In this document: positions 24,701 through 39,000 of the stretch, in pieces
Numbering within the stretch: the stretch's first letter is position 1
Layout: every line of letters starts with the position of its first letter
Assembly (NCBI GenBank): GCA_016806645.1
Contig: JACSYO010001600.1
Location: 1,772,501 to 1,836,500, forward strand
Reading direction: 5' to 3'
Length of the DNA: 64,000 nucleotides
DNA from: Ophiodon elongatus
Taxonomy: Eukaryota > Chordata > Actinopteri > Perciformes > Hexagrammidae
Translations under genes and position numbers: made by a program
Notes under the pieces: generated by a model
Seen by the model: the letters and a program-made list of their open reading frames with translations, nothing else
What the model was told of the DNA's origin: nothing
The model's database searches: none

Positions 24701-27700
24701 GTAGTCATCTGGGCTTCAGGGCTTCATCTGGGCTTAGTTCACACAGACACCATTTGAGAGTTCCTTCTCTATTCTACACTACACAAGACCATCAGGACTT
24801 GTCCAATTGCTGTGACAAAGGGTTTTGTTTAGTCTGATTGCAGTAGAACAAGAATCAGATTTGAATAAAAAAGGTTAGCAGGAATTATTCAAGTTATGCT
24901 TCTTTCTGGATAATGGAATAATAATTTCTATTACCGGGAGTTTTAAGTCATGCTACTACCTTGCAATTATGAAAATAGACAGAATATTGCTTTGCTCTCA
25001 ATATTTGTAGTAAAAGCATTATCGAGGAAAGATATAAAAGAAGTTATTCAAATTCTGGCCAACATTGACTACAGAATCACATTTTATTGCACAGGGTGAA
25101 TTAATCATACTGTTAAAACACAGATATCCTCCATATTCTTGTATGCAGAAGTGCCTCGTTGTTTCCTACACTTATCACTTGACAGTCTATGATGAATTAT
25201 TGTCACATCTGACCTAAATCCATGTCGCAGGCTAAGGTAGATAGGCTAAAGTGGAAATTAAGATATCATCCCTCAAGCTTAAACATATCTTCATCAACCA
25301 CTGCAGTATCAATCCTTAAACAGCGAGAGATGTAAAAATGTGTGTTATAACAGTTTAGAAGACTTCACCAGCATGTTGTCTTTGTGTCCATTTTAAACTC
25401 ATGCAAACTCTTATGGCTCATTACAGTGTTTGCCAGGCTTTCTCTAACTGTGACACATTTTCAGTAAAGGTCAGCTGAGTCAGCCCATTATGTTCTAACA
25501 ACATAATTTGTTGTCGTAATGAATTTTTTTGATGGCAAGTAAGCTTGCCATAAAGATGACATTTTTTTTGTAATGCTAATTTTGGCATTGCAACAGTAAG
25601 TGATCATCTTAATATGCCAGTGGTGCTCCCCCTCTATTATTCTCTGTCACTTCAGATAGATTTAGTCATTACATCGCCACATGAAGTCATGTGGAGACAG
25701 GCAACAGGTTCAAATAATTGGAGCAACAGTTGAGTGATAGAGGGGGGAACAATTTAATTAATCTCCTGTGTTTTGTTGTTCTTTGCCTGCTCCTTTCAGG
25801 GGAACTCACATATCACCTGTATGCCTGGAACCGTCAGACGATGGAACTACCCACCTCCTCTCTGCATAGGTAAACCTATCCTCTTTTCCTTTATTTGCCT
25901 CTATCTTGCCTTCCTCCTGTTTCGTCTCTACATCTTTCCACCTTCTTACTTTTTTCCTTGGAGCTACGTTACCTCTCCAAGCACACCAGCTAACTTTTTC
26001 AAGCAATATACCGAGCATGTAATGACTTGGGTTGCCCTTGAATGGAAGTGGAATTGAAAAAACGTGTCACCACATACTATAGGTGGCAAATATTTCTTTT
26101 TTTATCATTTTCAATAATTTAGTTGTCATACACAGTTTATTAAGCAGGCATAAAATAGCCCTTTAATCCATCAGAAAATGAAGAAAATATTAGATTAAAA
26201 AAAGAAAGGGTTATATTTCCCTACTTTGGGTTTTTGTCTGAGATTGTGGGACCTTTTGCACTTTTAAAATGAGTTTGATATTTCTACATTGAAAGCTGGG
26301 CGCACACACTGAATGAAACTGGATTGGGTTTTTTCTCTATTCTCCACCTCAAGTCTTCCTCCTTGTGAGAGTGCCATGACAAACAGGTTCCACTTATTGC
26401 AACAACCTACTATTACCTAATTAGTTCCATCTCAGACTAAAATTGGTTGAAGTCAAGAGAAGATTCATCGTGTTCACGAGCATCAGCAGTTTTCTGATTA
26501 CCTCAGGCTTTTGGTGCAGCTCCAGGATAACATTTACCACAATGTTACAGCACCCTGGTTCTCTGTGTGTGGTTTCACCCTCCTTTGACTTATGTTGGCT
26601 GTTTGTCCCATTTATTTCTTAATCTCACACGCAGTGTTTGTGGGTTTTTTTTTCCTTGCAGTACCTGTTTTCTTTTTCCTGTTAGTCTGCAAGTTCTTTT
26701 ACAATTACTTTCAGCATCCTTTCATCTTTTTTTTTAATTTTGGTTTCAGGATCTCTCGCTCTTTTCATCTTTCTTGATCCAATCATTGCTTTTACTCATT
26801 ATTTTCAGTACCTTTTTTCTCCTCACTTCACTTCTTTCAAGAAAACATGTATCCATCAGTCATTTTAAGATGAAAGGAGAAGGATGAAGCACAGCAAAAT
26901 ATACAGTACAGTACATGGCACCTCAATATCTCAAGTAGAAAGAAAAGAGTTCCTTAGTAGTGAGATAGATTTCCCCATTTGTTGTGATGCTGTGTCTTTG
27001 TGTGTCAATTTAAACTATTTAATCAATTTGACAATTTTGGTATTTTTTAATTGAATTAAATCTCTAACGTTGTTTTCATCATTGCTATTTAATGTCGGGT
27101 AAGGTCAAAGGGGAATGTCTTTATTTGAGCATTTAATCAAGAATATATTGGAGCACATTGACCTGCAATCTCATTTCTAGTACTATAGTTGTTCAAGACT
27201 CCCAATATCACGAACAAAGAACTGTATTGAACTGTGTTTGTAGTACTATTCAAATCTGGGAGAATCACTGTTTGCAGATGCTAATCAAAGTGCTTTGTCT
27301 GCCCTCCGCCAGCTCAATGTGGTGGAATCCGGGAGGAGATGGAGGGCATGATTCTCAGCCCTGGTTTCCCTGGCAACTACCCTAGCAACGGTGACTGTAC
27401 CTGGAGAATCTACTTGCCGGTTGGTTATGGTGAGCATCATGAGAGGCTCTTAAAGCATTTCCACTCTCAAGAACCTTAAATTATACAAATTATAGGGCTT
27501 GAGTTTGGGATGACAACATTTGTAGTTGTTGATACACATGTTTAAACACTTTTAGATCTAAGAGCCTGTGCTAGGGAGCCTGTACTACGTTAGTAGTATT
27601 TCAGGAGGACAATGGGATTAATCTTTCAATTTCCAAGCACCTCTTTCTCAATATTGCTTCTTTCTTTTTTTCCCAGGAGCCAACCTTCAGTTCCTCAACT

Positions 27701-29983
27701 TCTCCACCGAGGCCAACCATGATTTTCTTGAGATACGCAACGGCCCCCTTGATACAAGCGCAGTGATTGGTCGATTCAGCGGCGAGGATATTTCCGCCTC
27801 CCTTCTCACCACATCCCATGAGACCACAGTATATTTCCATAGTGACCATTCACAGAACAAACCGGGGTTCAGATTCGAGTACCAGGGTAAGAATTCCAAG
27901 AATATTGTTTAAGAAAGTGTACTCCAAGATGTAGAAGATTGAAGCGTGAAATTATGATCAGCCTTAGGATTGTCTCAGACAAAAATAGTCTCTGCTAATA
28001 TATATTTATAAAAATGATCATAATCACCAGGGCTAAGTTTTGCAGAGCTGAGCCAGTATCAGTATTATGAGTTACGTTCTTCTGCATGGCTTGATAAAAC
28101 TAGTAATTACTTCAGTGTCATTGGAGCTTTTTGGCTGCTTCAAACCATCTTTGCTGTCACTGAAATGGCAGGAGTGCAGAGAATGTAACTATAATGATCA
28201 GAGCTCTTTCCCGAATCGACACAATCACAGAATATACTCTAAAGTCTGAGATGAATTATGTTTAGTAACAGCGTCAATTCAGTGTGATGTGTATGCATGT
28301 AAAGTCATACCATTACTGAATCGGCCCTAGAACTAATTGTCAGACTAATCTGCCCACAGAGCCGGTAAATACCCCAAAACTATAAATGTCTCGATACACA
28401 ACTGTTGATCACTTAAAAGATTTCCTCAGCATGTACCAATAAAAGGCTTCACTGCATATCTGTATGGCAGCAAGGAATATATTTACCTGGTCTGCAAATG
28501 CAACAGGCACACAAAGTTGCTATTTTTTGATTCAACAAACGAACCTCAGGAATCGGAAGGTAGCATTGTGTATTTACATAATTATGTGTACATTAGCATA
28601 TAAATCAAGCATTATATTTGCAAATACCCCCCTTTTGCAGTATTTGCATGAGTTATCTCCTACAAAGGGAAGCTGTGATCCATAGAAATCAATTTATTTA
28701 GTCATATTTATATCCTGGCTCTTCAAGGCTCATTGCCTGCTTTGCTTTTCTTTCCAAGAGGAAGAAAAAAAAGTAGGAATTATTTACCCATACCACTTCT
28801 GATGACTGCATCGTAGTCCTCCAGCACAAGTCAAACCTGCCCCTGGCATTTTCTTTTCCTGTCTCAGATGGATGAGTAGGAAGAGAAGTGAGTGGGAGGT
28901 TGAGCAAAAGGAGGAACAGAACAGGATCAGAAAGCAGAACGTATTGAGGCATATCCGTAAAGGTGTGAATTGATTGCAAGCTTCAGGCAGTCACGGAGAA
29001 TGAGCATATGGGGCACGCTATTTAACGTTTTGTTATCACGGTTTTGGTTTTTTTTTTTGTCTTAATGCTATGTTAATGTTTACAATGAGTCTGAATAAAA
29101 GTATCTAGCTATTTTAGAAAAATGTATACTGATTTAAATATACTGATGTCGTTGACTTTCTCTCCCTCAGCTTATGAGCTACAGGAGTGCCCTGATCCAG
29201 AGCCTTTCCGTTTCGGAGTGGTGGTGGGTGCTGGCTTCAATGTGGGCCAGTCTATTTCCTTTGAGTGTCTGCCTGGGTATCAGCTAATGGGACATTCCAT
29301 CCTTACCTGTGAGCACGGCACTACACGCAATTGGGATCACCCTTTCCCTCGCTGCGAAGGTAGGTGATGTGAGATTTGTCACATTAATATCCAAAGATTA
29401 CATTATGTTAACACATTAATAAGTCCGACCACTAAGTAATCTTCCAAACAAGTGGCCGACTACACTGCCTAATGAAGGCAGAACCAAAGTAGTAACATGA
29501 CTTCATGTTTAGAACGTAGTGAGCTATTGAGCATCATTAGTGCGAAGTGGGCTATGGAGATAATGATTATCTATTATGAATAATGCAATTAAACTGAATT
29601 ATCATCCCCCATTAATGAAGCAAAGTATTCTTCAAGGAAAATCAATACTGTGCAGTAGAGACGAACAAAAGAGGGCCTGAATTGAAAAGAAAAGTGTTGG
29701 GTGCTCTTTCTTTTGCCTCGTCCTTGACCCACATTCTCACGCTCTAGCTGTCGACTATTCAATAAGGCAAGGCGAAATTACACAGAGAGGTGATGGCCAT
29801 GACACTGAAACGTTGAATGGGCGAGCAGGGAGATAAATGCAAGTGAGATACGGAGCAACAGAGTGAAAATGAAGAGGGAACAGGAGAAAGTGTATTCTTT
29901 CAGAGCAATTTTCTTTTTTATAGCCATTTTCAATATTCACATGACACTATAAAAGCTGAAAAATTATTATATGAGAAAATTAT

Positions 29984-30025
<42 letters not shown>

Positions 30026-33000
30026 GTAGTTGTGTGTGTGTGTGTGTGCGCGTGTGTGCGCGCGTGTAGGTAGGTAGGTGTGTGTGCGAAGGGTGGAAAA
30101 GGATGACTAGGCGCACATACATACAGTTGTTTGATAATTTACTTAACATTTGACATGTGTTTATGTATGTGCATTTGTCTGTGATTAGTACAACTCTGCC
30201 ATGCAGAAGCATGTGCATGCACAAGTGTGACTCTTAACCAGCCTGACCCGAATCCTTGACCGTTCAACGTCCAAATCTATATTTGAATGTAGCATTTGGG
30301 CTTTTTATGCATTACCCCAAAAATCACAAATAGCCCATGAACTAAGGAGTAGTAATCCCATATTATTCATTCACGCATTAACATCGAAGGTGAAGTGTGC
30401 GATTCTAATCCAATAGGCCCCCACTTTTTGTCTAATTCAGCAAACGTCTCCTATCTACCTGCCAAGTTCTTCTGCTTCATCTTAATACGGAAGGTACTCA
30501 GGACTCCGTTATTATAAGTCATCCAAGGTCACATGTGACTTTTTTGATATAAATACCGACAGAAGATATTCAGTGTTAAAGCGCTGCCTCTGGTGGTCCC
30601 TCATGGAATCGTAGTTACATCGTTCACTCTCAATCCCGTGTGTGTGCATGCTTATGCGATAGTATGAACAGTTTGGTAGGTTGGGACCCAGTTTAGCTAT
30701 TTACGGGAAGATAGTCATTTAGGTCAGCAAATTGACCAAATAATTCTGAATACCATTTTGTTTTATTTGTTTTTCTCAGATATTGTTATGCATGCACACA
30801 CCTATAAAAACATGCATCTCTGCCTTCGATTGCAAAGTAAATGTATTGATTTTGTTCAGCGTATCTCCTCTCAGCTCATATACGTAGCTATTATTACATG
30901 GCAGCTGACCATGTTGTTACATCTTTAGTCGACCCAGTACAGCCTGCTCTTCACACTCACTGTCACTGCGGTATTTGCACTGATTTTCTCTGAGGGGGAT
31001 GAGAGACATTGATTGTTGTTACTTGGCCTCCACTCACCTACTTGTCTTGGCATTATCATTGTACAATGTTCTTACTATAAAATTATAGCAATGTACCCTT
31101 CCTTTTTTTGATTGTTTCCGTTTATCTCTACACTTAACCTTAGCTGATCTCTTCTGCCTTCATCAACATTTTTACATTACCTCTATATTTATGTTCGTAT
31201 AAGGCTGCAAATTGGAAAGTTTGGAGGACAGAAATTGTCAGTGCGGAGGGCTCCTCCAGGACATTTACTATTGTCATTTAGTTAATTAAAATCAAATTTA
31301 GTTCAGAATTTAATCTGTGTACACATATAATTCTAAATCATTAAAAGACGTGCAGTTGCCATATTTTCCATACGTTCTTTTAATTATTTTTATCATTGAC
31401 CAAAGAAAGTTTGAAATAAATTGATGAAGAGAAAATGTGAAAAGTTTTACCAGAATGAATCATCGTAATTGTCTCACATGCAGCTATCATCCCAACATAT
31501 ACTTTATTGTTTCCACCACCTCGTTTAAAGATTTAACCCATTTTTTTGCCCCCACGTCCATTTATTTGTTTGAACTGTTGTTTTAGTCATAATACTTTCC
31601 CACAGAATGATATTACACGACAAAAAAGGGATGTATTTTGTACAGGGAATAAAGGCATCACATATGTGGAGCAGGTTGAGCTGCGCCTATATTTATTACG
31701 TGGAGGTTCTGTAGTCCGATTCAAGACAGCAAACTTTATTACTCCACTCAACCTTGACAGAGGCCGCTCAGAACAGATCCACTCCTTCTGTTCTCATCTT
31801 TCACAATAAAACCCCTAGACATATGATATTCGCAGGCCAGTATTTTTGCATTTTTATGTTGTTTGCCTCAGTCAAGCCCCAGGTGTGTAAATGCCTTTGC
31901 ACGTAAAGTTTGGGAAGCTTGCCTGTTGATGGCGTCAGCCATATGGGCAATTCCATAGTGTCCAGGGGTTTAATCAATCAGTCTTATTGATAGCTTATTT
32001 AACAGGTGAGCCAGCAACACAGGGGCCTGTCAACCGCAGGGCTAAAGCATACGGCTAAAGCATACGGCTATATAAGATGAACACACACGTAACCTGAGAG
32101 AGAAACAGAAGGATACAACATGCAATCTCTGCAATGGGAAAGCGATCATATGCCCATAGCCAGCGACGGGTGTGCCGTTAAGCTAAATACTCGTCTGGGT
32201 TGCTTAAGATGCCTGCACTTCTGCGATTACCACTCCTTCCTGATTTTTCATGCTTTGCCACAGTGAACATGGGGTTTCTCTGAGGGCACCAGCGGGAATG
32301 TTAAGCTTCGTAATCATTAAGTTGGTTAGAGCCTCCTGAGTTCCTGGAGAATGTTTGAAATATAGTTACAATTTATATGCATGCAGATTGGTTGCTGGGT
32401 GCAGGGTAGTTTGTATGTGTGTGAATGAGTGTTACTGTATTTGTCAGGCCATGCAGGGTATTTTATTTTTTTACCTCAGGATGTTATAGGCATGTGGTAA
32501 CTTGTGGGGTCCTATAGTGTTGTCAGCTCTGACATACACATGCTGTTTTAACCTTTCCTGTCACTCAAACTCATACGTTTACACACACATATCCACTTCT
32601 CATGCACCAACTGTATACACACAACCTCAAAAGCCCAGTCCACACTAACCCCTCGCCTCATCTCCGCACTCTCTCTGTTCACCCCAGTGGGAAAGGGTTG
32701 AGGCCTTATCTGAGCAAAACACTCCATCCAAGTCCCCACTTGCTAACAGGCTTTACCGGCTAATCTTTAGCTCAGACAAGCGCCTGGGCACTAGACGAAG
32801 AGTAAAGGAGAGGGGAGAGAGACACTGAGAAGCGAAGCAGAAGAAGCGGGGGATGAAAAATCCCCTTTTTCAACCAATTGCGGCTGAATTATGGATGTGT
32901 CCTGTTGTATTCTTGGCCCACTGATATATATACTCTTCCTCCCTTTCTCCCTTCCCCTTCCCTTCCTCAGTGCCTTGCGGTGGGAACATCACATCAGACA

Positions 33001-36000
33001 ATGGGACCATCTTCTCACCGGGTTACCCAGAGGAGTACCCTAGCTCGGCTGACTGCTCCTGGCTGATCACTGTGGCTCATGGCTTCGGCATTAAAATCAA
33101 CTTCACCCTGCTTCAGGTTCATGGGCCACACGATTTCATCACTCTCTGGTAAGAAATGACTGCTTGCAGGGGCTACAGATATGTGTAACTACATTTTATG
33201 AAATACTGTATATAATTAATGTACCTTGAAATTTCAGATAATGTTCCATTATGTTTCTGGGGTCTCTGTTTTATAACGTTCTTCAACCACATACACATTA
33301 CAAATGTATTTGATATTAATATTGTGTAGCTGTAAAGTGAACCAAAACCTGCAATGGCAAAACCAAACACCTCTGATCTTGACAAATAATTATGGGTTTC
33401 TGCTTTATGCAATCTTAATGAAAGGAAAATATATGCTTTTTTATTTAATATGTCCTGAATACCAAACAGTAACATGTAAAGAATGCAAGCTACCATGGAG
33501 GACCAATGGAAGTAGTAGGTGGAATATTGTTCTCACCTATGTGTGAGAAAAGAGAGAGAGTAGGTTTTGGCTGGTGGACATGTGTGGGTTCTTTTTTTAT
33601 GTGTTAATGTTTGTGTTAGAACAGGTATGTAGTAGGTGTGTGTCTCTTTGCCTGACTAAGTATCAAGGGGGTAAAGCTTCCTTTCATCATCTCCATAATG
33701 CACGGCTGGGCCTGCCATATGTGCGACCAAAGACAGGATTTTGCATGCATGATGGTTGCCAGTCCCAGTTGATCCCTTCTCCCTGAGACAAGCTCCAAAG
33801 GTCCAAGCTCTCAGTGAGACCGGAGATCTGACTGCCAGTCAACCTGGCAACTTGACAACCACATGAGAAGTCCACATGGCGTGGTGTGACATCTATAGTA
33901 ATGGATTGGGCTGCTGATAGAAATTTGTGTGAATATTGTTTTTGTGCATGGGGAGTTTTTCTCAGCAGGTACACATGGCTAAAGTGAGCCAAAATGTCCA
34001 CTTTTTAGAGTATTGTTGATCTTCTGTAAACGGCCCCCACTGTGCTGATCTTTCCCAGCAAGCTCATCCAGAGCCAAGATGGGGACTATCATGTTCCCCA
34101 GTTTCCAGTTACCACCGCTGTGTATCTATCCACTGAACTACTGAGCCAAGGAAATGGGCCCCGTAATGGCGGCTTGGCCAGAGGGTTGTCAGGCAGCAGT
34201 CCCTAGCCAGCCGTTTCCAGAGCTGCTTGTAATCTCCCATGCCCAGTCTGACAGCCAAAGACAGATGGTTTTTAAGCTGAATGGTTGTGGCAGGAATCTG
34301 AGAGCTGGCTTAATCGGCCATGCCCACGCCAGGGGACTGCCAAGGCTGGGCCCCAGCTTCCAGAGACACTCCCATTGGATGGCAGTTAGCAGGAAGAGCG
34401 CAATCCAGACCTGTCATTCCACGCTCATCTGTAATTTTTACCTTATTTCAACATAATCACCCAGAGCAGCCCAGAGTAATTGCCTTGGGTATGATGAAGT
34501 GAGAGCAGCTTGGTTATACTCTGCTGCTGGAAGCTGCTTGACAATAATCTGGCATGCGTCTTTGTTTGGTTTTCTCACAGATATGTGTCACAGAGCCTCA
34601 AGGTACTTTATGGTTAGAGACCAAGTGAGCAGTTGAGCAGAGGCTGCTGACAGAATATCCTCATCGTTAATTATCATCACTTTACTCGAGTGAATTGTTA
34701 CAATTGAAGTTTGAGTTGACCTGTGACCTTTTTCCTTTTTTTCTTTCAGGGATGGTCCACAAGAGACAGTCAGGAAACTGGGAGTATTCACTGATGGAGA
34801 GCCGAATGACCCGCCGAGTAGCACATCCAATCAAGTGCTGATACGTTTCCGTAGCAACACAGAGAAGGGTGGACTATTCCGTATCAGCTATCAAGGTATG
34901 TAAATTACTCTCCTTTTCTGATCATTATTTCGACTAGACATTTTGCACGTTCTGTGTTCCTGACTCCTTTCATGTCTTTGATACTCTCAATAAAGCTTAC
35001 AGACTGCAGTTCTGCCTGCCTCCCCCCATCATTCCTAATGCAGAGATCCTGATGGCAAGCAAAGAGTTTAAAATTGGTAGGTGGAAAGGCTGTCACTAAA
35101 AGGCATATTCATCCACATGCAGCCACCCACAATCACTGCTATCTAGGCACTCCTGACTTTTTTTGTCTTGGATGTCGATCCCATTGTGACTTCTAAATAG
35201 TTAATCCCACTGTCAGTTCACATTTTGGCTTTGACGGTTTACATTGCCCCAGGTTTACTGACTCTGATACTGACTACATATCCCATAAGGCAATTGTACT
35301 GAATGTAGACTCGACCCATACAAAAAACCCAGGGGATTTTGAGGCAGCATTATAAATGAATGATTATGACAAAATAATCAGAAAGCCAGAGGGATTTGAG
35401 GAAGGTGCTCTCATTCTCTCTCCCCTGTAGAAGACAATGAAGATTAATCCTCCTTATCTGTTTATTTGCATACCTCCTTGCCGCATTATTATTTTGAGAC
35501 ACAAAGGCAGCAACACTGACATAGTGTTTCATCTATAGGATCCCCAGTGAGGATTTATTATGGTACTTTTTTCCACTGTTAACTTTTGCTTTTACTGAGA
35601 CACACAATGGATCATGATTACTTCTGTATCCTGACTAAGGAGCCCTGGTTGGTGTATGGAGACATTTTGGCTTGTATTATTCATATGGATTCTTGCCACC
35701 ATCTCTGATCCCTCATTAACTGTACCTCTCCCTCCCCCATCTCTCTCTGTTCAGGTGATATAGTGCGCTACCGATGTCTTCCAGGCTACCAGTTAAGTGG
35801 AAACAGCATCCTGACCTGCCGGTTGGGGACACACTTGGAGTTCGAGGGGCCTCCCCCCACATGTGATGGTGAGTGAATGCTTTCGGCTTGAAAAAGTACC
35901 CAAGGAGAGGCACGCTCTCTTTTTCAGTAAGGCCTTATTCACACACAGTTAGCCACTGAGCAACTCCACTTGAACGGAGATTGTTGAAATTTGAACTCAA

Positions 36001-39000
36001 CCCCCAAACAAATAACCCCCTCTAGATGTACCATCCTGCTTGGTCTCACTGCCATTCTCTTTATACATCCATGGCCACTGCACCTTTAAGGGCCTTGCTC
36101 GAGAGCACCTTAGTGGTAGGAGGGTGGGAGAGGCCTGAGTGTTTAGTTATACGCAGTACGTGATTGACTGCTGATGATTACTGATGTTTTTGCATTATTT
36201 AGCTCAACAGTCTCAAAAGGTAGTGTGTCCATATGCTGGTGCTGGTACGGTACGGCTGGTGCTGGTACAGTATGTCTTGATTGATTGATTGAAAACTTTA
36301 TTAATCCCCAGTGGGGAAACTCATTTTCCACCAAAAATGCATGTATTATCTCCAAAAACTGTATTTCAGCTGATCAAGCAGCTGATCAAACCACAGCTAA
36401 CACAGAGGACACTATACTCATATAAGCAAGGATCTCTAAAAGTCCAAATCACACCAGCAGCGCAATGCACCAGCATAGAAACAATAGGTGCAGCTGGGAA
36501 ATTATGTGCTGTACATGCATTATTTTCAACATTTTTTCCCTACTACATATAACAACACTTCATATTGACTATATGACAAATCATTGTGATACACACATGT
36601 ATAACAACACAAGTGAAACACTGTCTTCCTCTGGCAAGGGATCCTCTGTGAGTTTACTTCCAGCAGGGTTTGCTATGATCATTTCGCTCTCATCATAGGC
36701 TCATGGACTAGTTTGAGTTTTGCTTTATTCCATGCGCCCATGGGTACTCTTTTTGCCTGTAGTCATAGAGCCGCAGCTGCATATCAGTTTGGTAGCACTT
36801 TCCATCTCTGTGGATGCTACTTGGCTCCCATGAGGCTGAGGGTGGCTGTTGTGGTGCCCTCTACATGCTGAGATATTGTCCTCCCAGAGGAATCAATGAG
36901 TGCAGTGTTTCCAGCACACCGCATCATCATCGCACTTTATATTGTGTGCAATACTTTTCCTCCGGGCAAGAGACTCGGTGCATAGAGGGGTCCCTCTGTT
37001 TTTTTCTCAGCCACAAAATATCGAAAAATCATATATCTTTCATTCTATTGCTTTATCATTGTCATTTTTTGCAACTCACTATGTTTGTGGGTTATGTGGT
37101 GGACATGGGAGAGTAGGTGGAATTTGATGAAAGCAATTCATTTGGAGTGCTAAATAGGAAAAATATGCAAATGCTCTCAGCATGAGATGAAAAAGGAAGA
37201 AGAGTTGGTGGAAGAACGAGGGCAATGAAAGGGGGAAAGAAGCTATGTGTAGGCTAATTTTAAAGACGTGGAACAAATATACCCAGGATACAGAGGGGAC
37301 TGAAAGTATCAAAATGCAAGTGCCGAAAAAAAGCAAGCAAGGAAAATCCTTTGTGAGTGCTTTTTTTTCCTTTCTCTATGAAGTTCTGCCGTTAGCCAGC
37401 TAACCTTTCACTGCACTTGCAGACATCTGCAGCTGTGAATATGTGCTTATGTTCATGTTTTGTGTGCCGCGTACATTTTTCACATGACGCTTAGAGACAC
37501 TTATACTGAGGGACCAACAGTTCCACCATACTCAGTCTTCCTACAAGCTGTCACGTTGCCTGCATAGACAGACTCTGGTTGATGGAGAGGAGAGCCACAG
37601 ATAGCAGAAGCTGAAGGAGTCCGGAGTAGAGTGAGAGGAAGTTGAGAGCAGGGAGGAAAGTAAGACAACAGACTGATGCCAGTGTGAAGGAAGAGGAGAA
37701 GATTGGATGGGGAGAGAAGAGTGTAGGATAGGAAGAGAACAGTTGAGATTACTCTGAATGAGCAGAATTCAGAAGAAAACAACGTAAATCTGTCTGGAAA
37801 GATAGAGGAGAGACTGCTAAATGAGCAGAGGGATGGCGAGTAAGTGAGACTAGGACAGGCGTTAAAAAGCGAGGAGAGACAGGGAGTGACTTAGTTGGAG
37901 GGCAGCAAAGAGACGAAGTGCACATCTCATTGAAATGCAGGGGACATGCCGGCTGCAGCTGCACCTATCAAATCACCACTTCCAGCTCTGACAAGCCCAG
38001 CCCTCCCCGTGCGTCTCGCTGCCCCCACGCACATACACTTTCACACTGCACGCATCACACTCGTACATATACTGTATAAACATACACACTGGCATGTGTC
38101 TGGGTTCCACAGCCGTGGATGCTGTCATTGTGAAACCAGAGAGCAGCACTGGAGCCTACAAGCGGTTCTACAGTGTTGCTTGCCCCTCAGCGCCAGTATC
38201 CTCTCTCATCCTCTGCATTCCCTCTGTCTGCACTCCCTCCTCCCTCACTCGTCCACTTCTCTCCCCTGACTCACGAGTGTCAGATTTCTGTTCTTATGTA
38301 ACACATATAGCCTTTATTCCCAGTTCTTTTATTTTATTTTATTTTTTTTAATCTTTCTCTCAGGCTTGTTCAAAACAGAACACAGTGCAAGGTATTCATA
38401 CACTTTTACCCACAGGTGTCTATCAATACCAAGATATATCTTCTTTTTTTCTCCCAACACTGACAAACAGGCCAATAGATAAAAGTCATCACTCTTTATT
38501 TAATCTGGAGAATTATTGCCAATCAAGATGGCAAATGGGTTTAGCCTTTCTTGTGTTTCTTGCCATTGGAGCAACCAGTTGGTTTGTACATTATTTGATT
38601 TCCCTGCTATTTGATTAAACTGGGTTGTGTTGGACCCTCAGCCCTTAACTACATCTGCTCTCTGAATCCACGGGGAGTTCCAGCATCACACACACAGAGC
38701 AACGGCATCAATACAAAGTGTTGCTTGAATTCATTATTGAAACACAATGAGCTCTGATGATCCCAAATCCCTGTGTTTATCCCCCAGACAGATTTCTGGT
38801 TAAAATCTGTATAATCACCCATCACATTAGTTTCCCAGCTAGCTCGCTTTCTTCATCCCACTCGGTCCGTTCCCCTCCCTCGCCTCTCCGTCTATCTCCT
38901 TTTTTTTTCCCTAGATAATTTTTTTTGCCCTAGCCCCCTTCTTTTAGTCCTAGAGAATGGATTACAGATGCCCCTTTTTCACATCTTCATTGTCCTCCCT

